A stretch of DNA of 37,372 nucleotides from an uncultured Burkholderiales bacterium. Lineage in GTDB: Bacteria; Pseudomonadota; Gammaproteobacteria; Burkholderiales; Eutrophovitaceae. Shown in pieces: positions 7,072 through 16,365 of this stretch. How positions within the stretch are numbered: the stretch's first letter is position 1; every line of letters starts with the position of its first letter. The notes beneath the pieces are model-generated. The model ran no database searches. It was given only the letters and a program-made list of their open reading frames with translations, and had not been told where the DNA came from. The stretch covers positions 1 through 37,372 of the forward strand of contig CATOSA010000069.1 in NCBI GenBank assembly GCA_951812315.1, read 5' to 3'. The translations under genes and the position numbers were made by a program.

Positions 7072-9255
7072 ATGAAACAGAAACTGCTATGGAAGGTTTT
7101 GGTATTCGTAGCGGTTGCGCATGTCGCGACCCTCTATGCGGAAACCCGGTACCCGCCGGATTTGCAGCCCATAGAGCAAGAGGCCCGGGCGGCGCACCTG
7201 GCGGCAGAATTGCTGACCCGCTACCACTACAAGAGGATTCCGCTCGATAGTGACATGTCGGAGAAGATCTTTGACAGATACCTGAATTCTCTCGACCCCG
7301 ACAAACTCTTCTTCGTTCAGGCCGATATCGATCAGATTTCCAGTGATCGGTCCAGGCTCGACGACGCCGTTCTCAAGGAGGATCTCAGTGTTCCGTTTGA
7401 GATCTACAATCTTTACAGGCGTCGCGCATTTGAGCGTTTTGAGTATGCCCGGGCTCTGCTTGGCGAAGGTTTCGATTTTGATCGGGAAGAAAGTTACAAA
7501 TACGCGCGCGAGAATGCTGACTGGTCCAAGACCGAATCCGATATGCGCGACCTGTGGCGCAAGCGGGTCAAGAACGACTGGCTTCGGCTCAAGCTAGCCG
7601 GCAAGGACGATCAGGGCATCGTCGAAATTCTCGACAGGCGTTATGACAATTACCTGAAGCGCATCGGCCAGATTACCAGGGCGGATGCTTTTCAGACCTA
7701 CATGAACGCCTACACCATGTCTATCGAGCCGCACACCAGTTACATGGGATTGCGCGCGGCCGAGGAATTCGACATTCAGATGAAGCTTTCGCTGGTCGGG
7801 ATTGGGGCGGTGCTGACGAACAACAATGAATACGTCACGATTCGTGAGTTGGTGCCGGGCGGACCGGCAAGCCTTTCGGGTCTGCTGAAGATCGGGGATC
7901 GGATCATGGGCGTTGGTCAGGGTGAAGACGGCGCCATCACCGACATTCAGGGTTGGCGGCTCACTGATTCCGTCGCGCTGATTCGCGGCACACCGGACAC
8001 TGTCGTCGTGCTCGATATCCTTCCGGCTGATGCCGGGCCAGATGGCGAGCACAAACTGATCTCTCTCGTGCGCAAAAAAATCAACCTTGAGAAGCAATCC
8101 GCGAAAGCAACAATCCAATCCACGACCAGCGGCGAGCGCGATCTTCGCGTCGGCGTGATATCGCTTCCCTCTTTCTACGAGGATTTCGCCGCACGACAAC
8201 GAGGTGACGCGGATTACAAGAGCGCGACGCGGGACGTTGAGCGCTTGCTCGGCGACATGAATGCGGAAGAAGTCGACGGCGTATTGATCGATCTGCGCAA
8301 CAATGGCGGTGGTTCACTTGGCGAAGCGGTAGATCTCGCCGGCTTGTTTATCGACACCGGGCCGGTGGTTCAGCGGCGCGATTTTAACGGCGAAGTGATC
8401 GTGGAAGTCGATGAGAAGTCCGGTGTCTCATGGAATGGCCCGCTTGGTGTGCTGATCAACCGCGGGTCGGCATCGGCGTCGGAGATCTTTGCGGCGGCTA
8501 TTCAGGATTATGGCCGTGGCGTAATAATCGGCGACCAGAGTTTTGGCAAGGGTACCGTGCAACGGGTGATCGATCTGGATCGCATCGCGAATAACAACAA
8601 GCCGCAATACGGTGAGCTGAAAATGACTGTTGCGCAGTTCTTCCGGATTGATGGCGGGACGACGCAATTGCGCGGCGTTATGCCGGATTTGCTGTTACCG
8701 GCGGTTTACGATTCGGAGGACTTCGGCGAATCGAGTCTCGAAAATGCGCTGCCCTGGACGCAGATTGATGAAGTCGACTATGCTCCGGTCGGCGACATGA
8801 AAGCCGTTCTACCGGTGTTGTTGACGATGCACGACGACCGCGTGACTGAAAGCAAGGACTTTCAGTACCTGCAGGAAGATATTGCTGAAACGAATCGTCT
8901 GCGCAACAAGAGCGTTGTCTCGCTCAATCAATCCGAGCGCCGTGAGGAACGCGAGGCACGAGAGCTCCGGCTGAAGGCGCGAAAAGCACAAAGAGATGCT
9001 GAAGAAAGTGGTAGTGATGTTGCCGTCGACGAGGAAAATGCGCCGTCTCAGGATGATGCGGTTGGCGATGATGGCCTGCGACCCGACGAACGCAGCCTGG
9101 CCGACGAGTTGGCGGCTGAAGAGGCAAACAAAAACGCCAAAGATGTCTTGTTGGACGAAGCCGTTAACATTGTTGGCGACGCAGCAACAGTGTTGGAAAT
9201 GGGCGGTGCGTTTGCAATCCGCGCCAAACCCGAATCCCCAATGATGACGGAATAA
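7072..9255 (+). CDS. prc: Tail-specific C-terminal processing protease Prc (Tsp)
   Basis: A 727-residue periplasmic serine protease of family S41 that degrades or trims proteins with exposed non-polar C-termini. The order is a signal/anchor segment (LLWKVLVFVAVAHVATLYA), then the long N-terminal Tsp domain with SLDPDKLFFVQADI and SIEPHTSYMGLRAAEEF. A PDZ domain follows (IGAVLTNNNEYVTIRELVPGG to about residue 320), then the S41 catalytic core and the C-terminal Tsp helical domain. The catalytic dyad is Ser468 in RGSASASEIF and Lys493 in FGKGTVQ, with the Prc spacing of 25. The ATG at 7072 has an upstream GGAG and places the signal sequence at the very N-terminus, so a longer frame from 7012 is not used. 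The C-terminal linker is unusually acidic (about 640-690). Confidence 0.95.
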   Translation: MKQKLLWKVLVFVAVAHVATLYAETRYPPDLQPIEQEARAAHLAAELLTRYHYKRIPLDSDMSEKIFDRYLNSLDPDKLFFVQADIDQISSDRSRLDDAVLKEDLSVPFEIYNLYRRRAFERFEYARALLGEGFDFDREESYKYARENADWSKTESDMRDLWRKRVKNDWLRLKLAGKDDQGIVEILDRRYDNYLKRIGQITRADAFQTYMNAYTMSIEPHTSYMGLRAAEEFDIQMKLSLVGIGAVLTNNNEYVTIRELVPGGPASLSGLLKIGDRIMGVGQGEDGAITDIQGWRLTDSVALIRGTPDTVVVLDILPADAGPDGEHKLISLVRKKINLEKQSAKATIQSTTSGERDLRVGVISLPSFYEDFAARQRGDADYKSATRDVERLLGDMNAEEVDGVLIDLRNNGGGSLGEAVDLAGLFIDTGPVVQRRDFNGEVIVEVDEKSGVSWNGPLGVLINRGSASASEIFAAAIQDYGRGVIIGDQSFGKGTVQRVIDLDRIANNNKPQYGELKMTVAQFFRIDGGTTQLRGVMPDLLLPAVYDSEDFGESSLENALPWTQIDEVDYAPVGDMKAVLPVLLTMHDDRVTESKDFQYLQEDIAETNRLRNKSVVSLNQSERREEREARELRLKARKAQRDAEESGSDVAVDEENAPSQDDAVGDDGLRPDERSLADELAAEEANKNAKDVLLDEAVNIVGDAATVLEMGGAFAIRAKPESPMMTE

Positions 9256-9330
9256 TAACGCTGGCGAGCCGAGCGCTCCCCCATGGTAGCCGGCATGTCC
9301 GCGTGTCCCGGGCGGTGAAAATCACGGCAA

Positions 9331-9364
9331 GCAGCGGCGCCTGGCAGAAACCTGGCGCTGCTGC
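9331..9364 (+). terminator. Hairpin downstream of prc, no T-run
   Basis: An 11-bp stem, GCAGCGGCGCC (9331-9341) against GGCGCTGCTGC (9354-9364), has one G-U-type pair and a 12-base loop, 75 bp after the prc stop. It is strong enough to be an attenuator or transcript-end hairpin, but the classical T tract is absent. A short direct repeat ACGGTCAC follows (about 9370-9389). Confidence 0.35.
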
Positions 9365-9484
9365 CCATTGACGGTCACGGAACGGTCACAGATTAGTGGT
9401 CGAACTTTGATTCCGATCACCACGCAATTGCAGGTTTATGCAGGCTTGCCTGTCAATTTTGACGACGAGAGAAGATTGAATCAT

Positions 9485-10462
9485 ATGAGCCTGCGAATTT
9501 GCGACCCGAATGATCTTGATGCGCCGACAGATTGCCCGGATGTGGTGCCGGTGAAGCAATGGGTTTCTGCCGCAATGGTGATGCTTGCGCTATGTCTTGT
9601 CTCTGACAAGGTGTGGGCTGAGGAGAAAAGTTCGCCGGTGCCAGACGCCTTCCGCCCGTCGTTGTCGATCACGCCCTATTATCAGGGCAGTGCCGGTCTG
9701 AATGGCGGTGGCAGCTTCAGCGCGGCCAGCGCGATTACCCGCTTGATAGTGAACAACCGGCTTGGTGACAGTGGCTTCTGGAGCCTTGTGCTGAACTACG
9801 ACTACACTGATTACCGATTCAGTGACGTCAATGCATTTGGCGGTCAGGCGCCCTGGAACAACGTGCAAAGAGTGGGATTGACCGTTCCTTTCAATCTGAT
9901 CTCCGGAAAATGGGGATGGTTGATTGCACCTTCGGTCGACACTTTTCGCGAGACCGGAGCGGATTGGAACGAGTCGCTCACCTACGGTGCGATTTTCTCC
10001 GGCGCGCGCAGGTTTTCGCGGGGCCGGCTTGGCCTCGGCCTGGGCGTGTTTAACCGGCTTGAGGAGGTGAGGGCGTTTCCATTCGTCGCCGTAGACTGGC
10101 GGCTAAGTGAGAATTGGCGTCTGACCAATCCGCTCGCGGCTGGGCCGACCGGTCCGGCAGGCCTCGAGGCCAAGTATGCCTTCGGAGACGGCTGGGAGCT
10201 CGGTGCGGGTGGCGCCTATCGCAATGTCCGCTTCCGGTTGAACGAAAGCGGGCCGATAGCTAATGGAATTGGAGAGGAAAGGGGCATGGTGGCCTTTGTT
10301 CACCTGTCGCGCGCGGTGGATCGGCGCGTTTCTCTGGATTTCTACGCCGGCGCCATATTTGAAGGCCAGCTCAAGGTGGAAGATAGCAACGGCAATTCAT
10401 TGAGCGATGTCGATTTTGATACGGCACCCCTGGTCGGATTGAACGTCAGAGTGCGTCTCTGA
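9485..10462 (+). CDS. Putative outer-membrane beta-barrel protein (DUF6268-like)
   Basis: A 325-residue exported protein with amphipathic beta-strand pattern throughout (alternating aromatic/hydrophobic residues, for example SLSITPYYQG, WSLVLNYDYTDY, ISGKWGWLIAPSV, LGLGLGVFNRL), ending RVRL. An uncleaved-type leader of about 23 residues precedes a hydrophobic stretch (WVSAAMVMLALCLVSDKVWA) with a probable signal-peptidase site after VWA. The ATG at 9485 is chosen because GAGAGAAG precedes it; a second ATG at 9575 would give a shorter, more standard signal peptide and cannot be excluded. The resemblance to DUF6268 proteins rests on overall layout. No partner gene is seen. Confidence 0.6.
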   Translation: MSLRICDPNDLDAPTDCPDVVPVKQWVSAAMVMLALCLVSDKVWAEEKSSPVPDAFRPSLSITPYYQGSAGLNGGGSFSAASAITRLIVNNRLGDSGFWSLVLNYDYTDYRFSDVNAFGGQAPWNNVQRVGLTVPFNLISGKWGWLIAPSVDTFRETGADWNESLTYGAIFSGARRFSRGRLGLGLGVFNRLEEVRAFPFVAVDWRLSENWRLTNPLAAGPTGPAGLEAKYAFGDGWELGAGGAYRNVRFRLNESGPIANGIGEERGMVAFVHLSRAVDRRVSLDFYAGAIFEGQLKVEDSNGNSLSDVDFDTAPLVGLNVRVRL

Positions 10463-10756
10463 ACTGATCGCCGATTACGGCCCTCAAGCCCACAGCGCAC
10501 AGCGATTTCGCTAGTGTCCGCCAGTCCAGGCAAAGGTCTGGATATTGCTTTATATGCAGCCGAGACAATCTTTAATTTCCGGTTTGCGGATGAAGCGGAT
10601 GGCATCAGGCCGATATTTCATGAAAACTGTCTATCAAAACAGTGCTTTGACTCGAGTTGCGGAGCGCGACCTGCCAAGGGGTTATCCGAGGTGACTGAGC
10701 ACGCTAGCGCGTCATTGCTTTTACAACCGAACGGTGCCGTCACCGATCCGGAGCCG

Positions 10757-11791
10757 ATGCACAAGGCGCGGGTGATGTTGATCGACGACGAACCGGCCAT
10801 CATTGAGGTGCTGGAAGTCTATCTGGAGGATGCGGGTTTCACCGACATTGTCGTGTCCACCGACGCTTCCCGTGCGATGGCTCTCATGCGCGCTGCGCCT
10901 CCAGATATTGTGATAACCGACCTTATGATGCCCGAGGTGAGCGGTTTCGAGATTCTGAGACGGATGCGTGCCGACCAGCTCCTTTCGCGCATTCCGGTCA
11001 TCATTCTCACTGGATACTACGATCCCGAGAACAAGCTGCGCGCACTTGAACTGGGTGCGACGGATTTTCTGTCGAAACCAGTGGATCCCAGTGAATTAGT
11101 GCTTCGCATGCGTAATAACTTCGCCATCAAGCACTACCAGGATGATCTTCAGCAAGCCTACCAGCGGACGCATCGCCTGCTTCTCGGAATCCTTCCGCCG
11201 TCGGTGGCGCGGCGACTTGAACTCGGCGAGACCGATCTGGTGGATTATTTCGCGAACGCCACCGTACTGTTCGCCGATTTGACGAGTTCTGCAAATGTTG
11301 CATCCGATGCCAACGAGGCCCGAATGGCGCAACTGCGTAACCGCATATTCAATGCGTTCGACCAGTTTGTGGATAAATGGGGTCTCGAGAAGATCAACAC
11401 CGCTAGCGGCGCCTACATGCTGGTGGGAGGCCTGAATTATCGCAGTGCAGACCATGCGCGTCGCGTGGTCGACGCGGGTTTGGCCATGCTGTCAATAGCC
11501 GAGGGCGAAGCCGTCGAAATTGGTGCAGATGTACAACTGAGAATTGGCGCGCATACCGGGTCTGTGGTGGCCAGCGTAGCTGGTCCCGACAGGACTTACT
11601 ATGACCTGTGGGGCGACACCGTGAACGTAGCCAGCCGCATGGAATCCACTGGCATTCACGGATGTCTTCAGATTTCAGACGTGACCCGCGGCTTTCTGGG
11701 CGACGATTACAGCGTTGAAGCACGCGATGTATCTGAGATCAGAGGCGAGGGTGCGATGAGTACCTTCTTCGTATTTGGTCGTGGAAGCTGA
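10757..11791 (+). CDS. Response regulator fused to a degenerate class III nucleotide cyclase
   Basis: A 344-residue protein. Residues 1-125 are a receiver domain with the acidic pair Asp10/Asp11, phospho-acceptor Asp55 (ITDLMMPE), Thr85 and Lys107. A short helical linker (HRLLLGILPPSVARRLELGE, about 139-158) matches the segment found before class III adenylate/guanylate cyclase domains, which occupy the rest. Present catalytic residues are Asp174 (LFADL), Lys212, Asp283 and the Asn290/Arg294 pair in DLWGDTVNVASRM. The second metal-binding Asp, normally in GDAYM, is Gly218 (SGAYM), and the FADIxGFT loop is altered to FADLTSSAN. Activity is therefore doubtful. Start chosen at the ATG 10 codons before the receiver Asp pair, with CGGAG upstream. 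Its last 53 bases overlap the convergent glutaminase gene. Confidence 0.85.
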   Translation: MHKARVMLIDDEPAIIEVLEVYLEDAGFTDIVVSTDASRAMALMRAAPPDIVITDLMMPEVSGFEILRRMRADQLLSRIPVIILTGYYDPENKLRALELGATDFLSKPVDPSELVLRMRNNFAIKHYQDDLQQAYQRTHRLLLGILPPSVARRLELGETDLVDYFANATVLFADLTSSANVASDANEARMAQLRNRIFNAFDQFVDKWGLEKINTASGAYMLVGGLNYRSADHARRVVDAGLAMLSIAEGEAVEIGADVQLRIGAHTGSVVASVAGPDRTYYDLWGDTVNVASRMESTGIHGCLQISDVTRGFLGDDYSVEARDVSEIRGEGAMSTFFVFGRGS

Positions 11792-13832
11792 TCGTTTGCG
11801 GCGCCAGGAGCGAAGTCTTCCCCGGAGATGAGGTCTTTTCCATGGAAATCCGGTGTGGCTCGCCGTATCGGTAGTGGCGGCCGTTTACTCGTGGACATGG
11901 CCTCTTGAGTTGATCCAGGGTCAGACCAAGCGAAGCGGACAACACTTCGAGTGCCTTGACGCCCCGGACGCTGCTGCCGTGCGCATCCAAGGGTGGAGAG
12001 TATGCAGCGATTCCCATGCGTCCGGGCACTACGGCAAGAATGGCCCCGCTGACGCCGCTTTTTGCCGGTAACCCTACTGTGTATGCCCATTGCCCGGCGA
12101 AGTCGTACATTCCGCAGGTGTACATCACGCTCAACAAGTCGCCGACATAGTCGGAGGCTATGGCGCGTTCACCCGTGACCGGATTAACGCCACCGTTCGC
12201 CAATGTTGCAGCCATCGCGGCAAGGTCCCGGCAGTCAATCATTGCGCTGCATTGCTGCAGGTAGAGGTCCAGTGTCTGTTCGACGTCACCGTCGATCATG
12301 TCGAAGTTGCGTAGCAGGTAGGAAATCGCCTTGTTACGGTCGCCACGGGCCTGTTCGGCAAGGTAGGCGCGCATATCTATGTATACGTCATGGCCTACGT
12401 AGCGGCGGAACATGGTCAGCACGCGATCCAGGCGGCCGGCACGGCCGTTGCCTTCTATTAGTGCCGTTGTTGCAATGCCGCCGGCATTGACCATCGGATT
12501 GTGGGGTCGTTTCGATACACGCTCCAGCTCGATAATTGTGTCGTAGCGGCTGCCGGTGGGCTCGACATCGACTTTTTGCAGCAGGTGTTCGCGGCCGCGA
12601 TGTTCCAGCGCCAGGCCGTAGGCAAATACTTTGGAAATTGACTGAATCAGGAATGGCGCATCGGCGTCGCCAACGTGGCAGGCGCGCCCGTCAACTGTCA
12701 TTGCGGCAATCGCGAAGTGCTCCGGCACGACTTTCATCACATCCGGCTCGCAGGAGTAGCACGCGCCGGTATTGAACGAGGCGACCCGTTGATGTGCGTC
12801 GGCGAGGGCGCGATTCAGCGCCGCAGTGGAGTCGGCTGCCCGCGCGACTTTGGGCGTCATTCTCCGAAAGGTATGCAGGCCGAGTTGGCGGGAAAGGTCT
12901 TCGCAAGTCATTACGCCTCGCACACTCTTGTTCTGCTCGTCGACCGGCGGTGAGAATACCGCGACGCCCATTTGTCCCGGCACAACCATCATGATCGCGC
13001 CTGACATACTGCCTTTTGCCGGCAGACCGACGCGGTAAGCCCACTGGCCTGAAAACTCGTACATTCCACAGGCATACATGACGGCCAGGATGTGTTTGAC
13101 ATGCGCAGCACTCACGGCGCGCTCACCGGTGACCGGATTCACGCCACCGTTAGCCAGTGTGGCGGCCATCAGCGCAAGGTCCCGGCAATCAACTTCAAAT
13201 GAGCATTGCCGTGCGTATAGATCAATCACTGCGCCAACGCCGACTCGCAACAATCCCTGAGCGCGTAGCAGGTGGGCAAGTGCGTAGTTGACGTCATCGC
13301 CCTGTTGTCGCGAAGTAAGCGCGGCCGTGTTCAGTGTGACGTCATGGCCTAGGTAACGCCGTAACGAGGCCCTGACACGCGCGAAGCGCGCATCGGGGTC
13401 AGCGCCCCTGATCAAGCCTGTGGTAACGAGCGCGCCTGCATTGATCATCGGGTTGAAACGGTGCTGTGAGACGCGTTCGGGTTGAAGTACCGAGTTGAAG
13501 TTGTTGCCGGTCGGCTCGACGCCGATGTAGTGCGAAATCGCCTCGGCGCCGTAGTCTTCCAGCGCCAGGCCGAAGACGAATGGCTTGGCGATCGACTGAA
13601 TCGTAAACGCCTGGTCACTGTTGCCGCACGCATGAACAGCACCGTCGACGGTCACGGCACTGATACCAAACGACGCTGGGTCGGCGTCGGCTAGCTCGGG
13701 CAAACTGATTGCGACCTTGCCGACGGTTTGATCCTTGTAGCGATCGTGCAATTGCGCCAGAAGTGCATCCGAAAGTACTGAAGGTACTTCCTGGGCGGCC
13801 ATACGCTCTGCGCTATCTATGCTTGACATCAT
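11739..13832 (-). CDS. Tandem double-domain glutaminase
   Basis: A 697-residue protein made of two complete GlsA-type glutaminase domains in one chain (about 20-325 and 345-655). Ordinary bacterial glutaminases are single domains of about 310 residues that hydrolyse glutamine to glutamate and ammonia. Each half keeps the Ser-x-x-Lys catalytic pair: Ser80/Lys83 in IQSIAKPF and Ser398/Lys401 in IQSISKVF. Each also has the Asn of INAGAL or VNAGGI, the CRDLA-MAATLANGGVNPVTGERA block, CGMY, and VGLPAK. The first half departs from consensus after VGLPAK (GSMSG instead of SGVSG), and the second has YDT where FNS is usual, so the copies are diverged. No signal peptide is seen. The start is the first of two adjacent ATGs after a GGGA. 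It is divergent from the asparagine synthase gene. Confidence 0.9.
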   Translation of the reverse strand: MMSSIDSAERMAAQEVPSVLSDALLAQLHDRYKDQTVGKVAISLPELADADPASFGISAVTVDGAVHACGNSDQAFTIQSIAKPFVFGLALEDYGAEAISHYIGVEPTGNNFNSVLQPERVSQHRFNPMINAGALVTTGLIRGADPDARFARVRASLRRYLGHDVTLNTAALTSRQQGDDVNYALAHLLRAQGLLRVGVGAVIDLYARQCSFEVDCRDLALMAATLANGGVNPVTGERAVSAAHVKHILAVMYACGMYEFSGQWAYRVGLPAKGSMSGAIMMVVPGQMGVAVFSPPVDEQNKSVRGVMTCEDLSRQLGLHTFRRMTPKVARAADSTAALNRALADAHQRVASFNTGACYSCEPDVMKVVPEHFAIAAMTVDGRACHVGDADAPFLIQSISKVFAYGLALEHRGREHLLQKVDVEPTGSRYDTIIELERVSKRPHNPMVNAGGIATTALIEGNGRAGRLDRVLTMFRRYVGHDVYIDMRAYLAEQARGDRNKAISYLLRNFDMIDGDVEQTLDLYLQQCSAMIDCRDLAAMAATLANGGVNPVTGERAIASDYVGDLLSVMYTCGMYDFAGQWAYTVGLPAKSGVSGAILAVVPGRMGIAAYSPPLDAHGSSVRGVKALEVLSASLGLTLDQLKRPCPRVNGRHYRYGEPHRISMEKTSSPGKTSLLAPQTISFHDQIRRRYSSHPRL

Positions 13833-14174
13833 TTGAATCCCTGTTTGCGCCGTCCGCCGTCAACCGAACTATGTCGCCGTGCGGGTGTCTGCTATTGGCA
13901 TTGATCACATCAACGTACTTTGTACCGCTGCAATTGCAGTTGGCGTGCCAATTGCAGAGAGTGACGGGTAATCAGTTGATAAACCGGAAAAATAGTGTGT
14001 CGTCAGTCACTTGTACGTTACGCGGACGCACCACTTTGGCACTACGACCTCTGTGCGTGCACCGTGATGGTGCGAGACGCAGTGTAACCTTGTGCTGCCG
14101 AATGCGCTTGCGTTCGGTAGCGACGCGCGGAATATTTTTGATTCAACACGAGAGACACAACAGGAGAACACAGC
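13833..14174. other. Divergent promoter region, glutaminase/asparagine synthase
   Basis: This 342-bp region separates two divergent glutamine-related genes and should contain both promoters. It shows a perfect 12-bp palindrome CTGCAATTGCAG at about 13928-13939, with a second CCAATTGCAG nearby, and a small hairpin CCGAA...TTCGG around 14098-14118. AGGAG at 14162 is the ribosome site for asnB. No certain -35/-10 pair was assigned. Confidence 0.4.
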
Positions 14175-15663
14175 ATGTGCGGCATTGCAGGCATTTGGGG
14201 TAGCGTTGACGACAGCCCTCTTGGCGACATGATCCGCCGTCAGCGCCACCGCGGCCCTGACGGCAAAGGCAGATTCGTTCAGCCAGGGCACGGAGCACTC
14301 GGCCACACCCGCCTTGCCATCATGGATCCGCGCGGCGGTCAACAGCCGATTCACAACGAGGACCAGACCGTGACGGTAGTTGCCAATGGCATGATCTACA
14401 ACCACCCGCAGCTTCGTCGCGGCTTGGGGCAAGTGCACGACTTTAACTCAGGCAGCGACAGCGAGACGATCCTGCACCTTTTCGAAGAGCATGACATCCA
14501 GACGCCGCGGTTACTCGACGGCATGTTTGCATTTGCCATTGCCAGTGGCGCGCGACTACATCGGCATCAAGCCGTTGTACTACGCCCATCAGGAGAATAG
14601 GCGCTCGCCGTTGTACTTTGCGTCCGAACTCAAGGCGTTGACTTCGCTCGGAATGACTGTCCAGGAGTTTCCGCCCGGGACATGCTACGACTCGGAAACG
14701 GGCTTCCATACCTACTACACCGTGCCCGATCAACCTGCCAGGGACCTGACGCTTGCCGATCATTTGCGGCGAGTACGTGAAACCGTCGAGGCGGCTGTGA
14801 AGAAAAGATTGCTCAGCGACGTGCCGCTGGGCGCGTTCCTGTCCGGTGGCCTGGACAGCAGTATCATTGCGGCGGTCGCCGCCCAACACATGCCTGAACT
14901 GCACACATTCTCGGTCGGCATTGAGGGTTCGCGTGATATCGAGGCGGCGCGCCGGGTGAGTCAGCACATCGGTTCCATTCACCACGAGTACATCTATAGC
15001 GCCAGCGAGGTGGTTGAGACGCTACCCGAGATCGTCTACTACTTGGAATCCTTTGACCGGGACCTGGTACGCAGCGCGATTCCCACATGGTTCGCCGCAC
15101 GTCTTGCCGCGCAGGAAGTCAAGGTGATACTCACGGGAGAGGGTGCCGACGAACTGTTTGCCGGTTACAGGTACCACAAGGACATCGCCAACCCGCAGGA
15201 CCTGCGTACCGAACTGCGCCGTTCCATCGGTCGCATGCATAACATTAACCTGCAGCGCGTCGACCGCATGACCATGCGCCACGGCATCGAGGCGCGCGTA
15301 CCTTTCCTCGACCGCAGTGTCATCGAGATGGCATCGACAGTGCCAACGCCGTGGAAGCTGCGCGAAGTGGATGGCATTCCGGTAGAGAAGTGGATACTGC
15401 GCACAGCATTTGAGGATCTGCTTCCGAAGGAGATCGTCTGGCGCGACAAGGAACAATTCGACGAAGGCAGTGGCATGGTTGACCTGCTGCCGCAGTTGAT
15501 TAGTGAGGCCACAGACGGCATCGACGTGCCAGCGTACCAGTCGCGTCACGCGACGGACAAGCTCAGATCGGCGGAAGAGTGCTGGTATCACCAACTGCTC
15601 GTCGACGCCTTTGACGATGCGGCGCCGGTACTGGCAAATGTGGGGCGCTGGAGCCTTAACTGA
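14175..15663 (+). pseudogene. asnB: Glutamine-dependent asparagine synthase, broken by deletion and frameshift
   Basis: Two reading frames together encode one asparagine synthase. The first (from 14175) begins MCGIAGIWG with the nucleophile Cys2 and carries the glutaminase motifs RHRGPDG, GHTRLAIMD, NGMIYNH and SGSDSETIL, up to GMFAFAI near 14550. The rest continues in the next frame from ARDYIGIKPLYY through FASELKAL, the ATP-binding loop SGGLDSS (about 14842-14862), GEGADELFAGY and IEARVPFLDRSV. The roughly ten residues that normally lie between FAFAI and ARD are missing. A deletion of about 29 bases at a GCGCG run near 14548-14556 explains both the loss and the frame change. The Cys-containing domain would be cut short after 141 codons. 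It may be a real pseudogene or an assembly error. AGGAG precedes the start. Confidence 0.85.
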
Positions 15664-15747
15664 TCTGAGCTCGATTGCAGACCAGGTGAATGTGGATTCG
15701 GACAAATCTGACCCCGATTACGCTGACAATTACCGGGATATACAGGT

Positions 15748-16332
15748 ATGAGCGAGAGTTGGGATCAATATGCCGAAGGTTGGGATAGCAATGCAGACGC
15801 AATCCTGTTCTCGGAAAATGCCTACAACTCGTTGTGCAGAATTTCGGATCTTGACGGCCTGGCAATACTCGACTTCGGTTGTGGAACCGGGTTGCTGACC
15901 GAAAGAATGGCTTCCAGGGCCGAACGTGTGTTGGCGCTCGATTCATCCGCAAAGATGATATCGGTTCTGCGACAGAAACGACTCCGTAATGTTGAGACCC
16001 TGGTCGGCGAACTTTCCGAAAACGCGATCAAGACAACTTCGGCACTTCAATCGAAGTTTGACATGATTGTGGCTTCGTCCGTGTGTGCCTTTATTGACGA
16101 TTACGAAGGAACGCTCCGGCTCGTGAAGAACCTGTTGAAACCAGGCGGCATCTTCGTACAGTGGGACTGGTTTGGTGATGCTGCAAGTACCAATTTCGGT
16201 CTGACAGCGGAAGCGGTCGAATCGGCATTTGTCGCCGCCGGGCTGCGCGTGTCGTCAATAGACAAACCATTCTCGGTCAATAACAAAAGCATGCCGATGC
16301 AGGTCTTGATGGGCGTCGCCGAACGCGCCTGA
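15748..16332 (+). CDS. Class I SAM-dependent methyltransferase
   Basis: A 194-residue small-molecule-type methyltransferase. Motif I is ILDFGCGTGLLTERMA (about residues 39-54), acidic motif II is VLALDSSAKMI, and the post-motif region contains FDMIVASSVCAFIDDYEGTL and LLKPGGIFVQWDWF. The N-terminus SWDQYAEGWDSNADA is typical of this family. The substrate is unknown. It starts 84 bp after the asparagine synthase reading frame and 33 bp before the acetyltransferase, so the three may be transcribed together. Confidence 0.85.
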   Translation: MSESWDQYAEGWDSNADAILFSENAYNSLCRISDLDGLAILDFGCGTGLLTERMASRAERVLALDSSAKMISVLRQKRLRNVETLVGELSENAIKTTSALQSKFDMIVASSVCAFIDDYEGTLRLVKNLLKPGGIFVQWDWFGDAASTNFGLTAEAVESAFVAAGLRVSSIDKPFSVNNKSMPMQVLMGVAERA

Positions 16333-16365
16333 CATGCGCCGCCATGTTGGCGTTAACATTGAGTA

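Noticed and set aside
10514..10756. N-terminal extension of the response regulator
   Set aside because: No family similarity before MHKARVMLIDD; the receiver domain begins at the ATG with a CGGAG site.
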